A DNA stretch of 64,000 nt from assembly GCA_043228905.1 (NCBI GenBank), contig JBHGNT010000012.1, positions 18,290,001 to 18,354,000 of the forward strand, given 5' to 3'. Position 1 is the stretch's first letter. Each line of letters opens with the position of its first letter. Made by a program: the position numbers and the translations under genes. The notes below the pieces were generated by a model that saw only the letters and a program-made list of their open reading frames with translations, was not told the origin of the DNA and searched no databases. Of this stretch, positions 1 through 12,090 are shown one piece after another. This DNA comes from Azolla caroliniana. Lineage: Eukaryota; Polypodiophyta.

Positions 1-3000
1 AAATATTGTTCATATTTGAAAAAGAATGCTTTATGATCACTTCAATAGTTACGGAAGGTAAAATTTGTGAACCCAATGGATATCTTCAACACGTTCCATC
101 TATCCGCGGTTGAATAAATACATTGATCCATCAATAAGGAAAAAACTACACAGTCTCTCAAAAAGATCATATCTGAGGGTTTGCATATATACACATAGCA
201 TTAATAATACTTCCTTGTGTTCATCTCACAAATTTTAAAACCATAAGAGCATGTGGTTACGGTGTAAAAACTAATTTTCTAAAATGATGGGGCTTCTTTA
301 ATATTGGTTCAACGAGGTGTGAATGTGCAATGAATATAGTCTAATATATATAGATATTTATATGTATTGCTTCTAAGGTGGACCAATTGCCATTATAGCA
401 TTGCTATGTACAGGATGAAAGCCGAATTATTTTCGATTTTCGATTTTCGATTTTACTCCAATAAGTAGTCTTTGCTTAGCTGGTCCCCACATCGAGACAA
501 ATTGTCAATGTACCATTGGACATTGTGTTTGTTTTTGTCTTCAATCTTAGATACTCCTTACCTGTCACCACTGGCAATGTTGTTATTCGTTTTCATGTTC
601 TTAACATCAATATATCTTAGCATTGGAACGAGTAGATAGACTTTATTGGCTTACCTACACATTGTATGAGATTTATGAGGTGAAATGTATGTTGTCACTA
701 TAAACAAGCGGGTAGGTGAAAACACAAAACATAAAGGAACTTCTTTAATATGTTATATAAGAAACTTTATACTTTTTGTTTATAGATGCACGATGATAGT
801 TTTAATCAAATCCTAAAACCTCGAAACATCTAAATATGATGATTTGGATGCAATAAGGGTTGATGTTGTGTTCATTATAAAAACTCTTCATAATCTAAGT
901 TTTAGATCATGTACAAAGACAAATATACAAAGGTTTTGCAAAGTTAAATTTGTCTTGTTTTCATACATCAAGAAAGAGTGAAAACGATAACATAGCCCAA
1001 ATGAATGGGAAGTGGAAATATACTTCTCACTAATCATGTCTATTTTATGCATTGCTAAACGTAAGTACTTGTAAAGTTGTATGTGGTATCTTTGATTTGA
1101 TAAAGTAAGGTGTTCTCATGCACTTTCATGCCTGCTATCAATGTAGCTAAGCTACTTATATTCTTATCATTGCAAGTGTTATATAATCATAATTCATATG
1201 TTATGAAAGCATGCACCTATACCATCAATCAAGTACAAGTGTGGAATTATCTCGAAATTGTGCTCTTGAAGTAATGACCAACATAATGATGCTCACATGT
1301 GAAATTTAGAAAATTGTCCTCAAATCATCTTAATCCAAGGATGTGACCAATAAGGAACATTAGATTTCTAGTATGGTTAACCCTCGAACATGTTTGGGCT
1401 AGTACAATTGTTTGGACGACGTGTGCTTTTATCAATTTATGTTATTATTGTGGTTTGATGTTAATCTCGATGGTACTTAAGGTTGATTTTATCCTAGGCA
1501 ACTTTGGTACTAAATGAGAACAAATGTAATTGCAAGAAATGTTTAAAGAATTAAATTTTACAAATACTCTCAACACTTACTATTACAAGCACCAAGAGAT
1601 GGTTAGATTACAAACAGTGTGACAAAATGTGAACTGTGAAATAAACTAGGGCTGGCCACATATGAAACTACCAAATGGGGTCAAACATGGTGTAAACAAG
1701 GAAAGACAATCATCAATGCTATTGAATGATGTGACTGCATCGTCAAGCTATTAGGATCAATCTAGAGAAGTGAAATGTGGTACAAATTAGGATATGGCAT
1801 TCACAATATAAATGAGGTTGTGCCATTGATTCAATTCCATGACACTACGACTCACAAACCATATTAAAAATTGGGTCATTGTGGAGACGTGAATGAAGAT
1901 TCATACAAGGATTGATCATTCACAATGTTACAACAATAAGAACAATCAAGAGAGCGTCAATCACAGTCAAAGATAATGAGTGATATAGGTTCAATCCCAC
2001 AACATTATCCCAAGAAAACCATACTACAAGAGATAAATTGCAATATCAATGGGATTTGAGATTGGATGGCTAGGAACAAGTCAAACAAAGTATGCTCACA
2101 TTAAAATCTATATAGAAGAATCCATCTAATCTACATTATGGTTGGTCATTTATAATATGATCGCAATTGGAACTATAAAAAGGTCAATCTACACATGGGG
2201 GGTCCCAAGTTCAAATCAACATTACTACAAGGCGACAACAAAGGCTTCAATTGAGCAAGGATAAAGTTATATGTTGCGATTACCTTGATTTGAGATTATT
2301 CCCATTTCTTTGATCCATTACATTAGGAGAACCCCGAATTTCAAGATGTAGATGCTAAACGGGAATGAGTTAATATGTAGCGACATATTAGGTGCAACAT
2401 TTGTACATGAATATGAGGCTACATTTGGTATTGAATCTCAAGGAGATAGGATTATCAAGAAAGAAGCTAGAGATAAGAGAAGCTAGGATTGATAGCAAGT
2501 CAACCTTACTAAGGGCAACTTTGTTTGATTTGCAATTAAGACAAAGGTTATTACATAGTGTGTCAAATATAAGTAAGGATATTACCCCAAGTCCCACACA
2601 TGAATTCACGAATGTTAATGAATCACAATAGGATCCATGCTCCAAGTGCCCAAGACTTGAAATGCTTGACATTGATGGCAAGATTCAAACTTAGAAAGAA
2701 ACATTATCATTTCTTGTAGCATTTTGTTTGATAATTTGGATTAGCCTGCCACTAACTCTTGTTGTTCCACTGCTACTCAAAAGTCAAGTGTGAATATCTC
2801 TTTGCTAATAATACCTATCATGCTAGGCTACATGTCCGCTCTCATCACAAGTCGGTTTGCCACTTTTCTGTGGTATTTGTGTGTGCCTGGATTTGTCGGA
2901 CAATGTTTTGTATGTCGATATGATAAACTAAACTGAAGTGGTGCATGAAATATGGAGTTAGGCGAGTGGGGATGGCACATGCTGGGGGCCAACCTTTGTT

Positions 3001-3050
3001 GCATTCCTTTTTGACATCGCTTTCATCCCATATTCTATTTTTGTAGTCTA
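1..3050. other. Intergenic DNA with no recognisable gene
   Basis: AT-rich sequence with stops in all frames. I see no protein family, transposon domain or RNA gene. A short 7-bp tandem repeat (TTTTCGA, about four copies) lies near 432-456. Old, unrecognisable transposon remnants are possible. Confidence 0.5.
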
Positions 3051-3057
3051 CAACCTT

Positions 3058-3560
3058 CTCGTGATCAGAGAGTGGCGCACGAGAATGACAAGCGGACAAA
3101 GGAGACATTGTCGCTTGAACGGAAACTTTCACAAGCATACATGGATGCTGACCCTTGGGGGAGGGGGGGTTGGTGGTGGATTCTGAGTGGGGGCATTCAT
3201 GTATTGGCCCCGAAGAGGAACTCTGTTACAAGCATGACCTTAAATGATCTTGTGGTAAGTTACCGTAGTATTCTACACACAAGGATAAAACTCTGGTCAT
3301 GCCTGTAACAAGCCGCTGCTTGTAGGGTATTTTGTGGTTTGGGGGGGGGGGGGGGTACATGCGTTCTCGTGATCAGAGTGAGGTGGTGGATTCCAAGCGG
3401 GCATTTCATGCATGGGCTCCTGAGGAGGAAGTGGCAAGTGCGGTGGGGGTATTTTGTGGTGGTTCAGGGATCATCAGAGAGACAGGACAGTCAACACGTG
3501 CGGAAAGAGATAGTGCAAATGCGGGGTTGTCATGGGGGCATGGATCGGATCGATCGATAG
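3058..3560. repeat. Imperfect duplicated GC-richer block
   Basis: Two related stretches start with CTCGTGATCAGAG (near 3058 and 3365) and contain TGGTGGATTC (near 3172 and 3384) followed by a similar GGGCATT...GAGGAGGAA run. The block is richer in G than its surroundings and includes a poly-G run at about 3339-3354. No protein family is recognisable in its short frames. Confidence 0.4.
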
Positions 3561-3665
3561 GAGCAAGCGGGAGAGTGTGAATCCGACCCCAGAGAGAGTG
3601 TGTGTGCTAGAGAAGCAAGGCAGGGCAGGGCAGGGCAGAACAGGTCTTCTTCTTACCTATTCTTC

Positions 3666-3838
3666 TTTCTTCTACTTCTTTCTTTCTTTCTTTCTTTCTT
3701 TCTTCTACTTCTTCTTTGTTTAGGATATGGCCAAAGCTACTATTTCAACTACATGTAGACATGAAACCATGATGACACACTCAGACACAGTCAGAGACAG
3801 AGAGAAGAGAGAGACAGAGACACACACACACACAGAGA

Positions 3839-3911
<73 letters not shown>
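3666..3911. repeat. Microsatellite cluster: (TTTC)n and (GA)n
   Basis: (TTTC)n runs at about 3676-3702. An AG-rich segment grades into a long pure (GA)n at about 3839-3911. A poly-C run follows at about 4073-4089. Together they lie upstream of the DUF868 gene. Confidence 0.9.
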
Positions 3912-3914
<3 letters not shown>

Positions 3915-4240
3915 CACTTAGGTAATTGATTGGTAAAGCTTTTCCTCTCCTTTGGGGGATGGAGGGAGGAGGGGGGACAGTCACAGACACACAGAGAAAC
4001 AGATAGACATACAGACATACAGACAGACAGACACAGACAGAGATGCAAACCCCATTAGATCTCTGCCAAGCTCCCCCCCCCCCCCCCCCACCCCATCTCT
4101 TTCTCTCTCCTCTGCAGTAAATTACATACATTTGGCTCATACCCTTTCTCTCTCTGTCTTTGATTCTCTTTGATTTTTGTAGCTTTAGTTCCTTCCTTTC
4201 CTTCCCTTCACAAGATCCTTAGATCCCAGATCTGTTAGCC

Positions 4241-4282
4241 ATGGCGCCTTCCCTTGCTTCTTCTTTGGCTTCTCCCAATTAG
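4241..4282 (+). other. Short upstream ORF in the presumed 5' leader of the DUF868 gene
   Basis: ATG in a good plant context (gccATGG) followed by 12 more codons (Ala/Ser/Pro-rich) and a TAG at 4280-4282. It ends 128 bases before the main ATG at 4411. If transcription starts upstream of it, it would act as a short uORF reducing translation of the main frame. The transcription start is not visible, so this is conditional. Confidence 0.35.
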
Positions 4283-4365
4283 GCGCCAGTTGCTTCAAAT
4301 TTCAGAAAATCCCCCCAAAAAACGAGAACGGGCGGAAAAAAAGACAACAGGAGATCTTCTTCAAG

Positions 4366-4408
4366 CAGAGAAGAGAAGAGAAGAGAAGAGAAGAGAGAGA
4401 GAGAGAAA
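4366..4408 (+). repeat. (AGAAG)n/(GA)n tract directly before the DUF868 start codon
   Basis: Pure purine tract of AGAAG units passing into GA units, ending a few bases before ATG 4411. GA-rich leaders are common in plant 5' UTRs; a role here is only inferred. Confidence 0.8.
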
Positions 4409-4410
4409 CG

Positions 4411-5583
4411 ATGCCTGATGTGCTTCTTCCTTCTTGTTTCGGTGACCACCATGGATCCTCGGAAGCTTCTTCGTCAGGATCTCTGAGCAGATCATCAGCG
4501 CAAAACATGGTAACGTGTCTTTACAGGACATTGATTGATGGGGATTACAAGGTACTCTCGGTGACATGGTTCAAAACCCTAATGGGCCAAGGTCTGTTAG
4601 TTCAAGTAGATGACCCATCCTGTCAATTGGCATGCCACATAGACATGAAACCATGGTTGTTTTGGAAGAAGCAAGGAAGCAAAGCCTTCGAGACGAGGTG
4701 TGGATCTAAGCTAGAAGTGGTATGGGACCTAACCTCGGCCAAATATGGGTCAGGGCCGGAGCCGAAAGAAGGCTTCTTTGTATGCGTGGTCTGCGGTAGA
4801 AATGTGGTTCTTCTACTTGGCGATATGCGGAAAGAAGCTCTGAAGAAGGTTCTTCGAGTCCGAGGAAGAGGCGAGGAGAAAGAAGAAGGGAATCATGAAG
4901 GAGCAATTGAAGCAAAACATGAAAGGAAAGAAGAAGAAGAAGAAGAAGGAGGAGGAGGAGGAGGAGGAGGAGGAGGAGGAGTATGTAAAGCTGTACTGTT
5001 GTCGAGAAGAGAGCATATGAGCGGGCGCAGGATTTACACTACTAGGGCGAGGTTCTTCGAAACAGGCGGGACTCATGACATAGCCATTGAATGTCACACT
5101 GGCTGTGAAACTGACCCTCCCAGGCTCTCTGTCCGAGTCGACAAGAAGCTTGTGGTTCAAGTCAAGCGGCTTATGTGGAAATTCCGAGGGAATCAGACCA
5201 TTCTCATCGACGGCCTTCCGATCGAGGTCTTCTGGGATGTCCATAATTGGCTCTTCAACCCTAGCAATGGGAATGAGCATGCCATTTTCATGTTCCAAGC
5301 ATGTAAATCCAATGACAAGCCATGGATGCGAGAGGTCGGGGTATCTACTACTACTTCTGCTTCGATCGGATTGAACAACAACAACAACAACGGGAATAAT
5401 AATGGCAATAAAACCAACGATAAGATCAGAATGAGAGGTAATCATAAGGCTCGGGGTTTGTATCAAGAGAGCATGTGTACATCTGCGCTGCATTGGCCGA
5501 AGAGTCATAGTTTCAAAAGTAAGGACCCCCTCCAAGGACCTGTGGGCTTCTCTTTGTTATTGTTTGCTTGGAGGAATGAATGA
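4411..5583 (+). CDS. DUF868 family protein, single exon, 390 aa
   Basis: Plant-specific DUF868 protein of unknown biochemical function. Family landmarks appear in order: VTWFKTLMGQGL near residues 51-62, VDDPS, the DMKPWLFWKKQGSK block near 78-91, a WDLTSAKYGSGPEP segment near 105-118, VVLLLGDM near 132-139, RREHM, YTTRARF near 210-216, and the C-terminal VQVKRLMWKFRGNQTI and EVFWDVHNWLF blocks near 250-290. The frame is uninterrupted, and the length suits the family once its low-complexity inserts are allowed for: an E6/G11 run near residues 173-190 from GAA/GGA repeats, and an Asn-rich run near 322-334. I chose the first ATG after the GA-rich leader; a second Met lies at residue 33. TGA 5581-5583 ends the frame. 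No signal peptide or membrane segment is seen. It has no operon-like partner. Identity is firm; function is unknown. Confidence 0.93.
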   Translation: MPDVLLPSCFGDHHGSSEASSSGSLSRSSAQNMVTCLYRTLIDGDYKVLSVTWFKTLMGQGLLVQVDDPSCQLACHIDMKPWLFWKKQGSKAFETRCGSKLEVVWDLTSAKYGSGPEPKEGFFVCVVCGRNVVLLLGDMRKEALKKVLRVRGRGEEKEEGNHEGAIEAKHERKEEEEEEGGGGGGGGGGGVCKAVLLSRREHMSGRRIYTTRARFFETGGTHDIAIECHTGCETDPPRLSVRVDKKLVVQVKRLMWKFRGNQTILIDGLPIEVFWDVHNWLFNPSNGNEHAIFMFQACKSNDKPWMREVGVSTTTSASIGLNNNNNNGNNNGNKTNDKIRMRGNHKARGLYQESMCTSALHWPKSHSFKSKDPLQGPVGFSLLLFAWRNE

Positions 5584-7043
5584 ATGAATGACTGAGAGAG
5601 TTGAGTAGGGATTTGTTGTGGGCTTTGGTGTCTAAAGTTTCCATTTTCCGGAAAATCTGTAAATAGTGCGGCGTCGTGAAGAAGGTGCCCTCTTGTCTGA
5701 GAGAACATATATATTCTTTTGTAGCATTGAATGGATGGATCAGTGAAGCTTATTATAACCTTTGCTCTGAGAGGAGAAGATGAATGCCTTAACTAATCTA
5801 ATGATGCCTCGAACAAAATTCTAGGGTTACATAAACTGATCGGGTTAATGGAAGAGAAAAATGATTTTAATATACTACGCAAAAGCTTTTGTTGTAAATT
5901 AAAATGGGAAATGCACAAGTTTTCCTATGCAGGATTTCAATGCCGGCACCGCCCTGTTTTTCTTATTACAGTCTCTCTCCAATTATTAATTATGAATCCC
6001 GATGTTTTAACACAGTGGGAACCTCCCTCCCTTTTACACATTTGGAACATTGGATGGCCATTGTTAATGGGATGGATTGGTCATTAGTCCCAATTCCGTA
6101 ATTGTAACTGTATGTGTAAACTGACCATATCCATATGATTTGCTTAGAGAGCATACATATTGTTTGTGATTCCTCCATTTCTTTTTTAATTGAATAATTG
6201 AAGATGTAATAATCAATGTAGGTACACAATTCTTCTGTGCATCGATTGGTAGAAGCTCCTATACAATGAAATGGCAGTTCCAGCTTAAGATTTAAGTCTC
6301 TATTGAATGTTTACTGAATTCATGGATGTTTGGTTGTAAGTTCCTATTGATTGGTGGATATCCCTGAATTGTATTTAAGCTTAAGACCTCTACTCTTGAT
6401 TCAGTTGTGTTGTGATTGTATGCTAGCTTAATCCGGTGAAGCAACCTGATACAGTGAAGTTTTTGAAGGAGGAAATATGGCCATGGATCTCTTGTACTTG
6501 AAATTAAGTAAATACTTGGTATGCTTCTGATCCATCATGTCTTTTACATGATCATGTATTGCCAATTTATACTTGGTAATCTTAAGATTAAATCTGACAT
6601 ACTGCTCTGATTACATATAATGCACACCCACACATACTTAAGTATCTATACATGTATATCACAAGGCTTGAAGTGACGGCATGATATTCAACATGTAGGA
6701 ATGCATCCTCGGAAAGGATGGTCTTAGAATTATTGTTCTTGTACAAATATTCTTGAGCTTCAATAGTTCAGATGGTAAACAATAATTCCTCCTTGCACCA
6801 TGATATGATAACAGAATGGTTATGTTAGAAATACTCGTCATATTTGGATAATTACGGACTTTAGATTGTTTTGGGAAATGATCAATACCACCCTAAGTAG
6901 ACCGTTTAATTGTTTATCTTATTGTGGTTTACTAGTAATGGTGAAATCATCGTAGTTATTATTAGGTGAGACACTAAACTGCTCAAATTTAACAACATAT
7001 TATCGACTTCTTTTCAATATTTGATAGTTTGTTTTCCTTTTTA
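5584..7043. other. DUF868 3' flank and intergenic DNA
   Basis: The first few hundred bases probably hold the 3' UTR; no unique polyadenylation site stands out. Beyond that the sequence is AT-rich without recognised genes or repeats. Confidence 0.45.
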
Positions 7044-7420
7044 GGGATGTGGTTAATAAGATTGCGCACAACTCGATTACATTATAAAACTGAATTGAGG
7101 GATGTTAATAAGATCGCACACAAGTCAATTACAGTATGGAACTGAATTGAGGGATGTTAATAAGATTGCACACAAGTCAATTACATTATAGAACTGAATT
7201 GAGGGATGTTTATAAGATTGCACACAAGTCAATTTCATTATAAAACTGAATTGAGGGACGTTAATAAGATCACACACAAGTCAATTACATTATAAAACTG
7301 AAAAGAGGGATGTTAATAAGATTGTACATGAGTCAATTACATTATAAAACTGAATTGAGGGATGTTTATAAGATCACACACAACTCCGTTACATTGTAAA
7401 ACTGAATTGAGGAATGTTTT
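7044..7420. repeat. 52-bp minisatellite, about seven copies
   Basis: Units begin GGGATGTTAATAAGAT at 7044, 7099, 7151, 7203, 7255, 7307 and 7359, with a partial unit at 7411. The spacing is exactly 52 bp after the first unit, which has a 3-bp insertion. Divergence between units is low. The period is not a multiple of three and stops occur, so it is non-coding. Confidence 0.92.
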
Positions 7421-8558
7421 TCGTATTTTACCCTTCAAGGCTGATGGACACGCGTGTGGCACATCTGTTTTGTGATACATGAGAAACTTCAAAGTCGGGT
7501 GAAAACCCATGAAGAATCTGTACATGAGTAATGACAACACGCAATAGAGAAAACAAGTTTGATGAATGTGCGCTTCAATGTCCTAAGTTCTAACGTACAT
7601 GCTAAACATTATAATGATGGTAACGAAAAACAACAATAAGAACCAAATAATGTTGTTCTGAAGGGATCGGAAACACACCGATGCCAAATAAGTCGTGTAA
7701 ATTTAAATTGGGTTTAAGTTCCTTTGGTAGGAAGTTACAACCCTATTAGTTTTTCCAAAACGCAGAATTCGGAAATCGTAACTTTCAGATGGTGAACTTG
7801 GTTGAAGAGTTCCATTTCAACATTCCCTATGTTATGTGAATAAGCCTAATATAAAATAGCTATATTTGAGAAAGGATCAAATATAATAATACTCACTTTT
7901 TAAAGCCCATGAGAAATGAGTTGTATTTGGAAGAATATTGGATTTTCTTTTATAAATACCCGAATTTCCAAAATTGTACATGCAAAGCTATAATTTATTT
8001 TATGGTTGGTAAAGCTCATTGACTGAAATTTTATCGGAAACACCAAACAAATAGAAATTATTTACAAAGTTTAATTATACGAATAACTATACTAATATTC
8101 GGCGTAATATTGATTATCGATTTTTCTATGGACAAACCAATCATGAAAATCACATTAAGAAATATGGCTTGCCTATCCGGATCTTAGAAAAACAACTTCC
8201 TTACAAGAGCCTATTCTCCAAACAATCTAAGTATTGAATTATTGTTTGAAAGGCTTCAAAACAAGGTTTTTAAATATGAAATATAAGGTTTCCGTTTTCA
8301 AGCCCTTCAAATAGAATTCCCCTTGAAAAATGTTTGATTCACTTGTAGACTCTAATACCCATGTTTTTTGTTGGGTATGGTTTTGGGTTGCTTCTCAAAT
8401 TGAAGAACATTAACGATGAAACGTATTGAAACATGGGAATAAGACAAAGTATTCTAAACCTTCAAACTATGTATGATACAATTGGATGAATGCTCTCCAT
8501 CAAAATAATTCATTTCCAAAACAGAACTAGAAAATTACCTTGCTATCATCTCCTTGTT
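7421..8558. other. Intergenic DNA with no recognisable gene
   Basis: AT-rich, no coding family or structured repeat recognised. Confidence 0.45.
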
Positions 8559-9714
8559 AACATATGTAGCTTTTTTTTTTCCAAAATGAAGCTACTTTCC
8601 CATTAGTTAGGAAGGGTTATTACATAGAGAGTCTACAAGGAGACTTATACACACATCGGGGAGTCTTCCTCCGATCAAGTAAAAGAAGATGAGCCTACTT
8701 ACAATGCTTTGCGGCCTAACTTAATGTAAGAAGCTACTTATATCTAAGGCGATGCCCTTCAATGTTGCCTAATACGAGTCGGCTCTTGGGGCCTACAACG
8801 AAGAGAGGGTGGCAGGTGAGTAGGAAACAGCCAATGTGGGGGCTTGTAGTTCCACCTCGGGCCACTCCCGCCTTGCATCACCATAGGTGTGTTCCGCCAT
8901 TTCTGCCAAAAGCGCAAACGGGCAGAGACCACGTCGTTGGAGTGGATGCAAACCTCTTCCAGTTGCTCTCTTAGGCAGCTGATAAGCACGAACCATATGT
9001 CCATGATCACTTCCTCTGGGGGCCGTACCGTACCTTGGAAAACCTTGAGGCAACACGCTTTCCATGTATACCACAAGGTGAAACCTGCGATCAACATCCA
9101 GATTTCTGGAAACCTAGGGGATGCGGGCTACAAGCCTCTTTCAAAGCGGAGCTTGACGATTTTGCCTCTCGTGCATACATAACACCAACTATCTGCATTG
9201 ACGGTGTATGTACACCCTTCGACCGAGTGATCAATCCATGCCGCAATGCTCCACAAGGCTGTTCCTTCAACTTCACATGCCGCAAGGAGGCGAGTCACTC
9301 TATCCCATACCTTTTGAGCTTGAGGGCAATCCCACAAACAATGTCTCAGAGTCTCAATAGGTCGAGAGCACAGTGGGCAGCCTAACGGGCCGCCACGTTT
9401 ATCTAGCCATTCGCCAACGGGCACCACATTATGACCGATCTGCCACCAAAAGAGCTTGATCTTTTCAGGTATGTGGAGACGCTAGAGACCCTTCCAAAAG
9501 GTAATGAGTGCCTCATCGGGGATGCCCAATGTTCGCCAACCATTGCAAAGGGGGCTGCCTAGCTGCAACTGCAAAGTCCAACCCAATTTAGTGGTGTAAT
9601 CGAAGAAGTGATGGAGTCTATCGTCATGTTTCCATCTGAAATCCCTTGGATCCCAATCCAAATCAACAAGGGGGCGACAACCGTATACCCTTAACCTCAA
9701 CATATGTAGCTTTT
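8559..9714 (-). mobile_element. LINE A copy 1, 5'-truncated, flanked by a 16-bp target-site duplication
   Basis: The 16-mer AACATATGTAGCTTTT occurs at 8559-8574 and 9699-9714 and brackets the insertion. At the left the target runs into a poly-T (poly-A on the minus strand, to 8580), followed by the LINE A 3' signature TAACTAATGGGAAAGTAGCTTCATTTTGG in reverse complement. The body carries the end of ORF2. TSD, poly-A and 5' truncation are the classic products of target-primed reverse transcription. It cannot transpose on its own. Confidence 0.92.
8759..9703 (-). pseudogene. LINE A ORF2 C-terminal remnant (zf-RVT region)
   Basis: Minus-strand coding remnants spread over several frames. A WDPRDFRW-like region comes first (9482-9703). 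Then comes a reverse-transcriptase zinc-binding (zf-RVT) segment with CPLC...H.LWDCP (9128-9427). Last is the C-terminal stretch with a WYTWKA motif and RWNYKPP near the end (8759-9097). Frame changes between these pieces show it is dead. The same block order is found in the LINE A copies at 22-23 kb and 53-54.5 kb. Confidence 0.85.
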
Positions 9715-10923
9715 AGTTGCCACATTGAATACATAAGAACTGATATAGTAGGCAATTTCTTTTTAGAGTAGTAGCTTATACATATTTGAAGGTTTAGCAT
9801 GTTGCTACCTTCTTACTTTGGAAATAACACTGGCAAATGCATGCAAATATGCACATAATAGAAATGGCAGAGTAAATTAGATGCAAAGCATCCATTGAAA
9901 TATTATCATGTGGCACATGGCTCTTTTTTATATGTAATACTTGGGGCAAGATCAACTAGATTTTTATGATTTAGGGTTCCACTAGTATGTATATTCAAAT
10001 ACCAAACAATTGAAAAAATTAAGGAGGTAATTGAGATCGTTAAGGGCATTTTGAACACACCCATCTAGTTTCTTTAATGAGGTACTCTCAATTGATTGAA
10101 GTATCTTACTCACTAATGAGTTCTTATCATGCAAAGAGCTCAAGTCATTTTCTTTAGACATAAATATCTAGAGTCTACACCTTCTAGCCATTTTCAAAAT
10201 ATAATTTTGAAACTTAATTTTATGATCTTGCACAAGGAAAATTTCTAAAACTTTGTATCTATGCGGATGCATCACAATGTTTACAAGAGTGAACACCTCG
10301 AGAAATTAATTAGGCTACAAGGCCCAAGATATTCCTTTCAATGCATTTCCTTGAATGCATGAATGGCACCAACGCCTAAAATGAGAAGAGGGCATATCTC
10401 ATCATATACACAAATTGATAACATCCTCGTGGGATTCCACATACACTACATGTATTATTATTAAGGTGTTTGTAGAAAGGGGTTGGCGAACCCCAACTAC
10501 TTGATGAGGTAAACATAAAAACATATATGGAATGTAGTATGCTAGATGGGTTCATAGATTAATTATATATGCTTTAACCGTTAACCCGTGACAACATTCA
10601 TGTAACAAACATCACTTCAAATGAACCTTCATATCGATTCTTGTTGGATAAATGATAACAATGCTCATAGAGCTGCCACGTGTAATGGAGTTGAAATTTT
10701 TCGAATAGAAAGTCAATTTGTGGTTGGTTTCTACTTGAATGTATAAACCTAATGTAGGGAATATTGATGTGACAATTTTGTGTATTGGAACAAGTCAAAA
10801 TTCGTTTTTGATCATGGAGTGTTCGTCTTGAATATTGACGATTCAATATGTTCCATTACCCATGTAGCAATGACACCACATTGTGGTGTTTTTCACACAC
10901 ATTTATTAATATAATTGTGTGTT
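9715..10923. other. Intergenic DNA with no recognisable gene
   Basis: No supported coding region. Weak LINE-like amino-acid patterns occur near 10300-10500 on the minus strand but are too decayed to assign. Confidence 0.4.
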
Positions 10924-10947
10924 CACACATACGCATGTGTGCGTGCA

Positions 10948-11008
<61 letters not shown>

Positions 11009-11022
11009 ACACACACACACAT
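10924..11022. repeat. Alternating purine-pyrimidine (AC)n microsatellite
   Basis: Mixed GT/GC/AC alternation (ACGCATGTGTGCGTGCATGC, then GCGCGC) passes into pure (AC)n to about 11022. It abuts the 3' end of a LINE B copy, whose tail is a microsatellite in this family. Confidence 0.9.
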
Positions 11023-12090
11023 AACTAGATAGATTTTATTAACACCTTTGAAGGTCAAATATGACCTATGAGGCCAAAGATATACATTTTCACGTTGTGC
11101 ATATGAAAGGAATAACGAATCTCAATGTTTAAGAATTTTACTAATGAATGTCACAATTGAGAGTGCACATTGTGATTGTGAGAGAAATTCGTGCAAGGAT
11201 CGGATTTGGTCGAAGATGTGCAAAAAGAATAATTGGATGTAATCAAACGAAAAACACTATATGAAGGTGTGCATAACTGATTACTCTCATCACTTGTGTC
11301 CAAACGCCCTATCTCCCATCATAGTGACTATGACATAACTCACATGGAAGCAATTCAAATAGTAAACAATGGGATGGGCTCTAATATGTATTGATGTGTG
11401 GAAGCAATGGTTCAATGAAGAACATGGTTTTGTAGCTAAGTGCTGCATATGTAGTATAATGTGTGAAGCATGAGCCTCCAAAATTTCCCATGTCCTGATA
11501 CATTAACGTTACAAAAAAGGCCTCATTCATAGAGGAACCTATTAATGCATCATGAAGCAACTCTGTTGCATCCCATCTTCCAAACAAATTTCCATATCTT
11601 GCATCCAATAAAAAACATAGAACTTTCCTTATGTGTTTTTTGAATCTTTTTGCTTGATTGTTATGCGATTCAAGGGAGTCAATGTGAGGGACTTTTTTGA
11701 ACCTTAGCCATGTATTCACAACCCCTTCATGGCTATGATCTCAATGGGAAGTGATCCTGTCTCAAGAATTAGGAGGGAGTATGACGTTTGTTTCCTAACT
11801 TGATGAAACCTTGTAAGGAGATGCTTTTGGACATTTTCAAACTCTTTCAAAGTAGACCTAGGGATGCTATCACCCCCATACTTTCACCAATAAAGAAGCA
11901 CGATTGTCATTAAAATGTCGAAAAGATATGAGGACCCAACACTTTATTTCTCCATGATTGCAGGCATTCTCAAATGCATAATATGCTCTCTTTCCCGTCT
12001 CTAGGTGGCAGGTAACACATTTATTCCATCCATAGTATGAACCATATGTGCATTCACATTCGAGAATGATAAGCACCCTCGAAGTATGGT
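11023..12090 (-). mobile_element. LINE B copy 1, 3' part of ORF2, degenerate
   Basis: On the minus strand the LINE B C-terminal ORF2 order is readable. GKRAYYAFENACN and IKCWVL lie near 11990-11930. FKKVPHI is near 11690. LFGRWDA...LLHDA...MNEAFF is near 11600-11510, and FTHYTTYAALSYKTMFF near 11480-11420. Frameshifts and deletions separate the pieces. The 3' end (minus) matches the copy at 51.7 kb: CATAGGTCATATTTGA, then TAATAAAATCTATCTAG, then (GT)n. It is non-functional. Confidence 0.78.

Noticed and set aside
3720-4140. Open frames of Ser/Leu or Arg/Glu repeats on both strands
   Set aside because: Artefacts of the (GA)n/(CT)n microsatellite.
4813-5535. 240-codon minus-strand open frame
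   Set aside because: Antisense shadow of the DUF868 gene, caused by its codon bias and triplet repeats.
7044-7420. Possible CRISPR-like array
   Set aside because: Direct tandem repeat without unique spacers, in a plant genome; a minisatellite.
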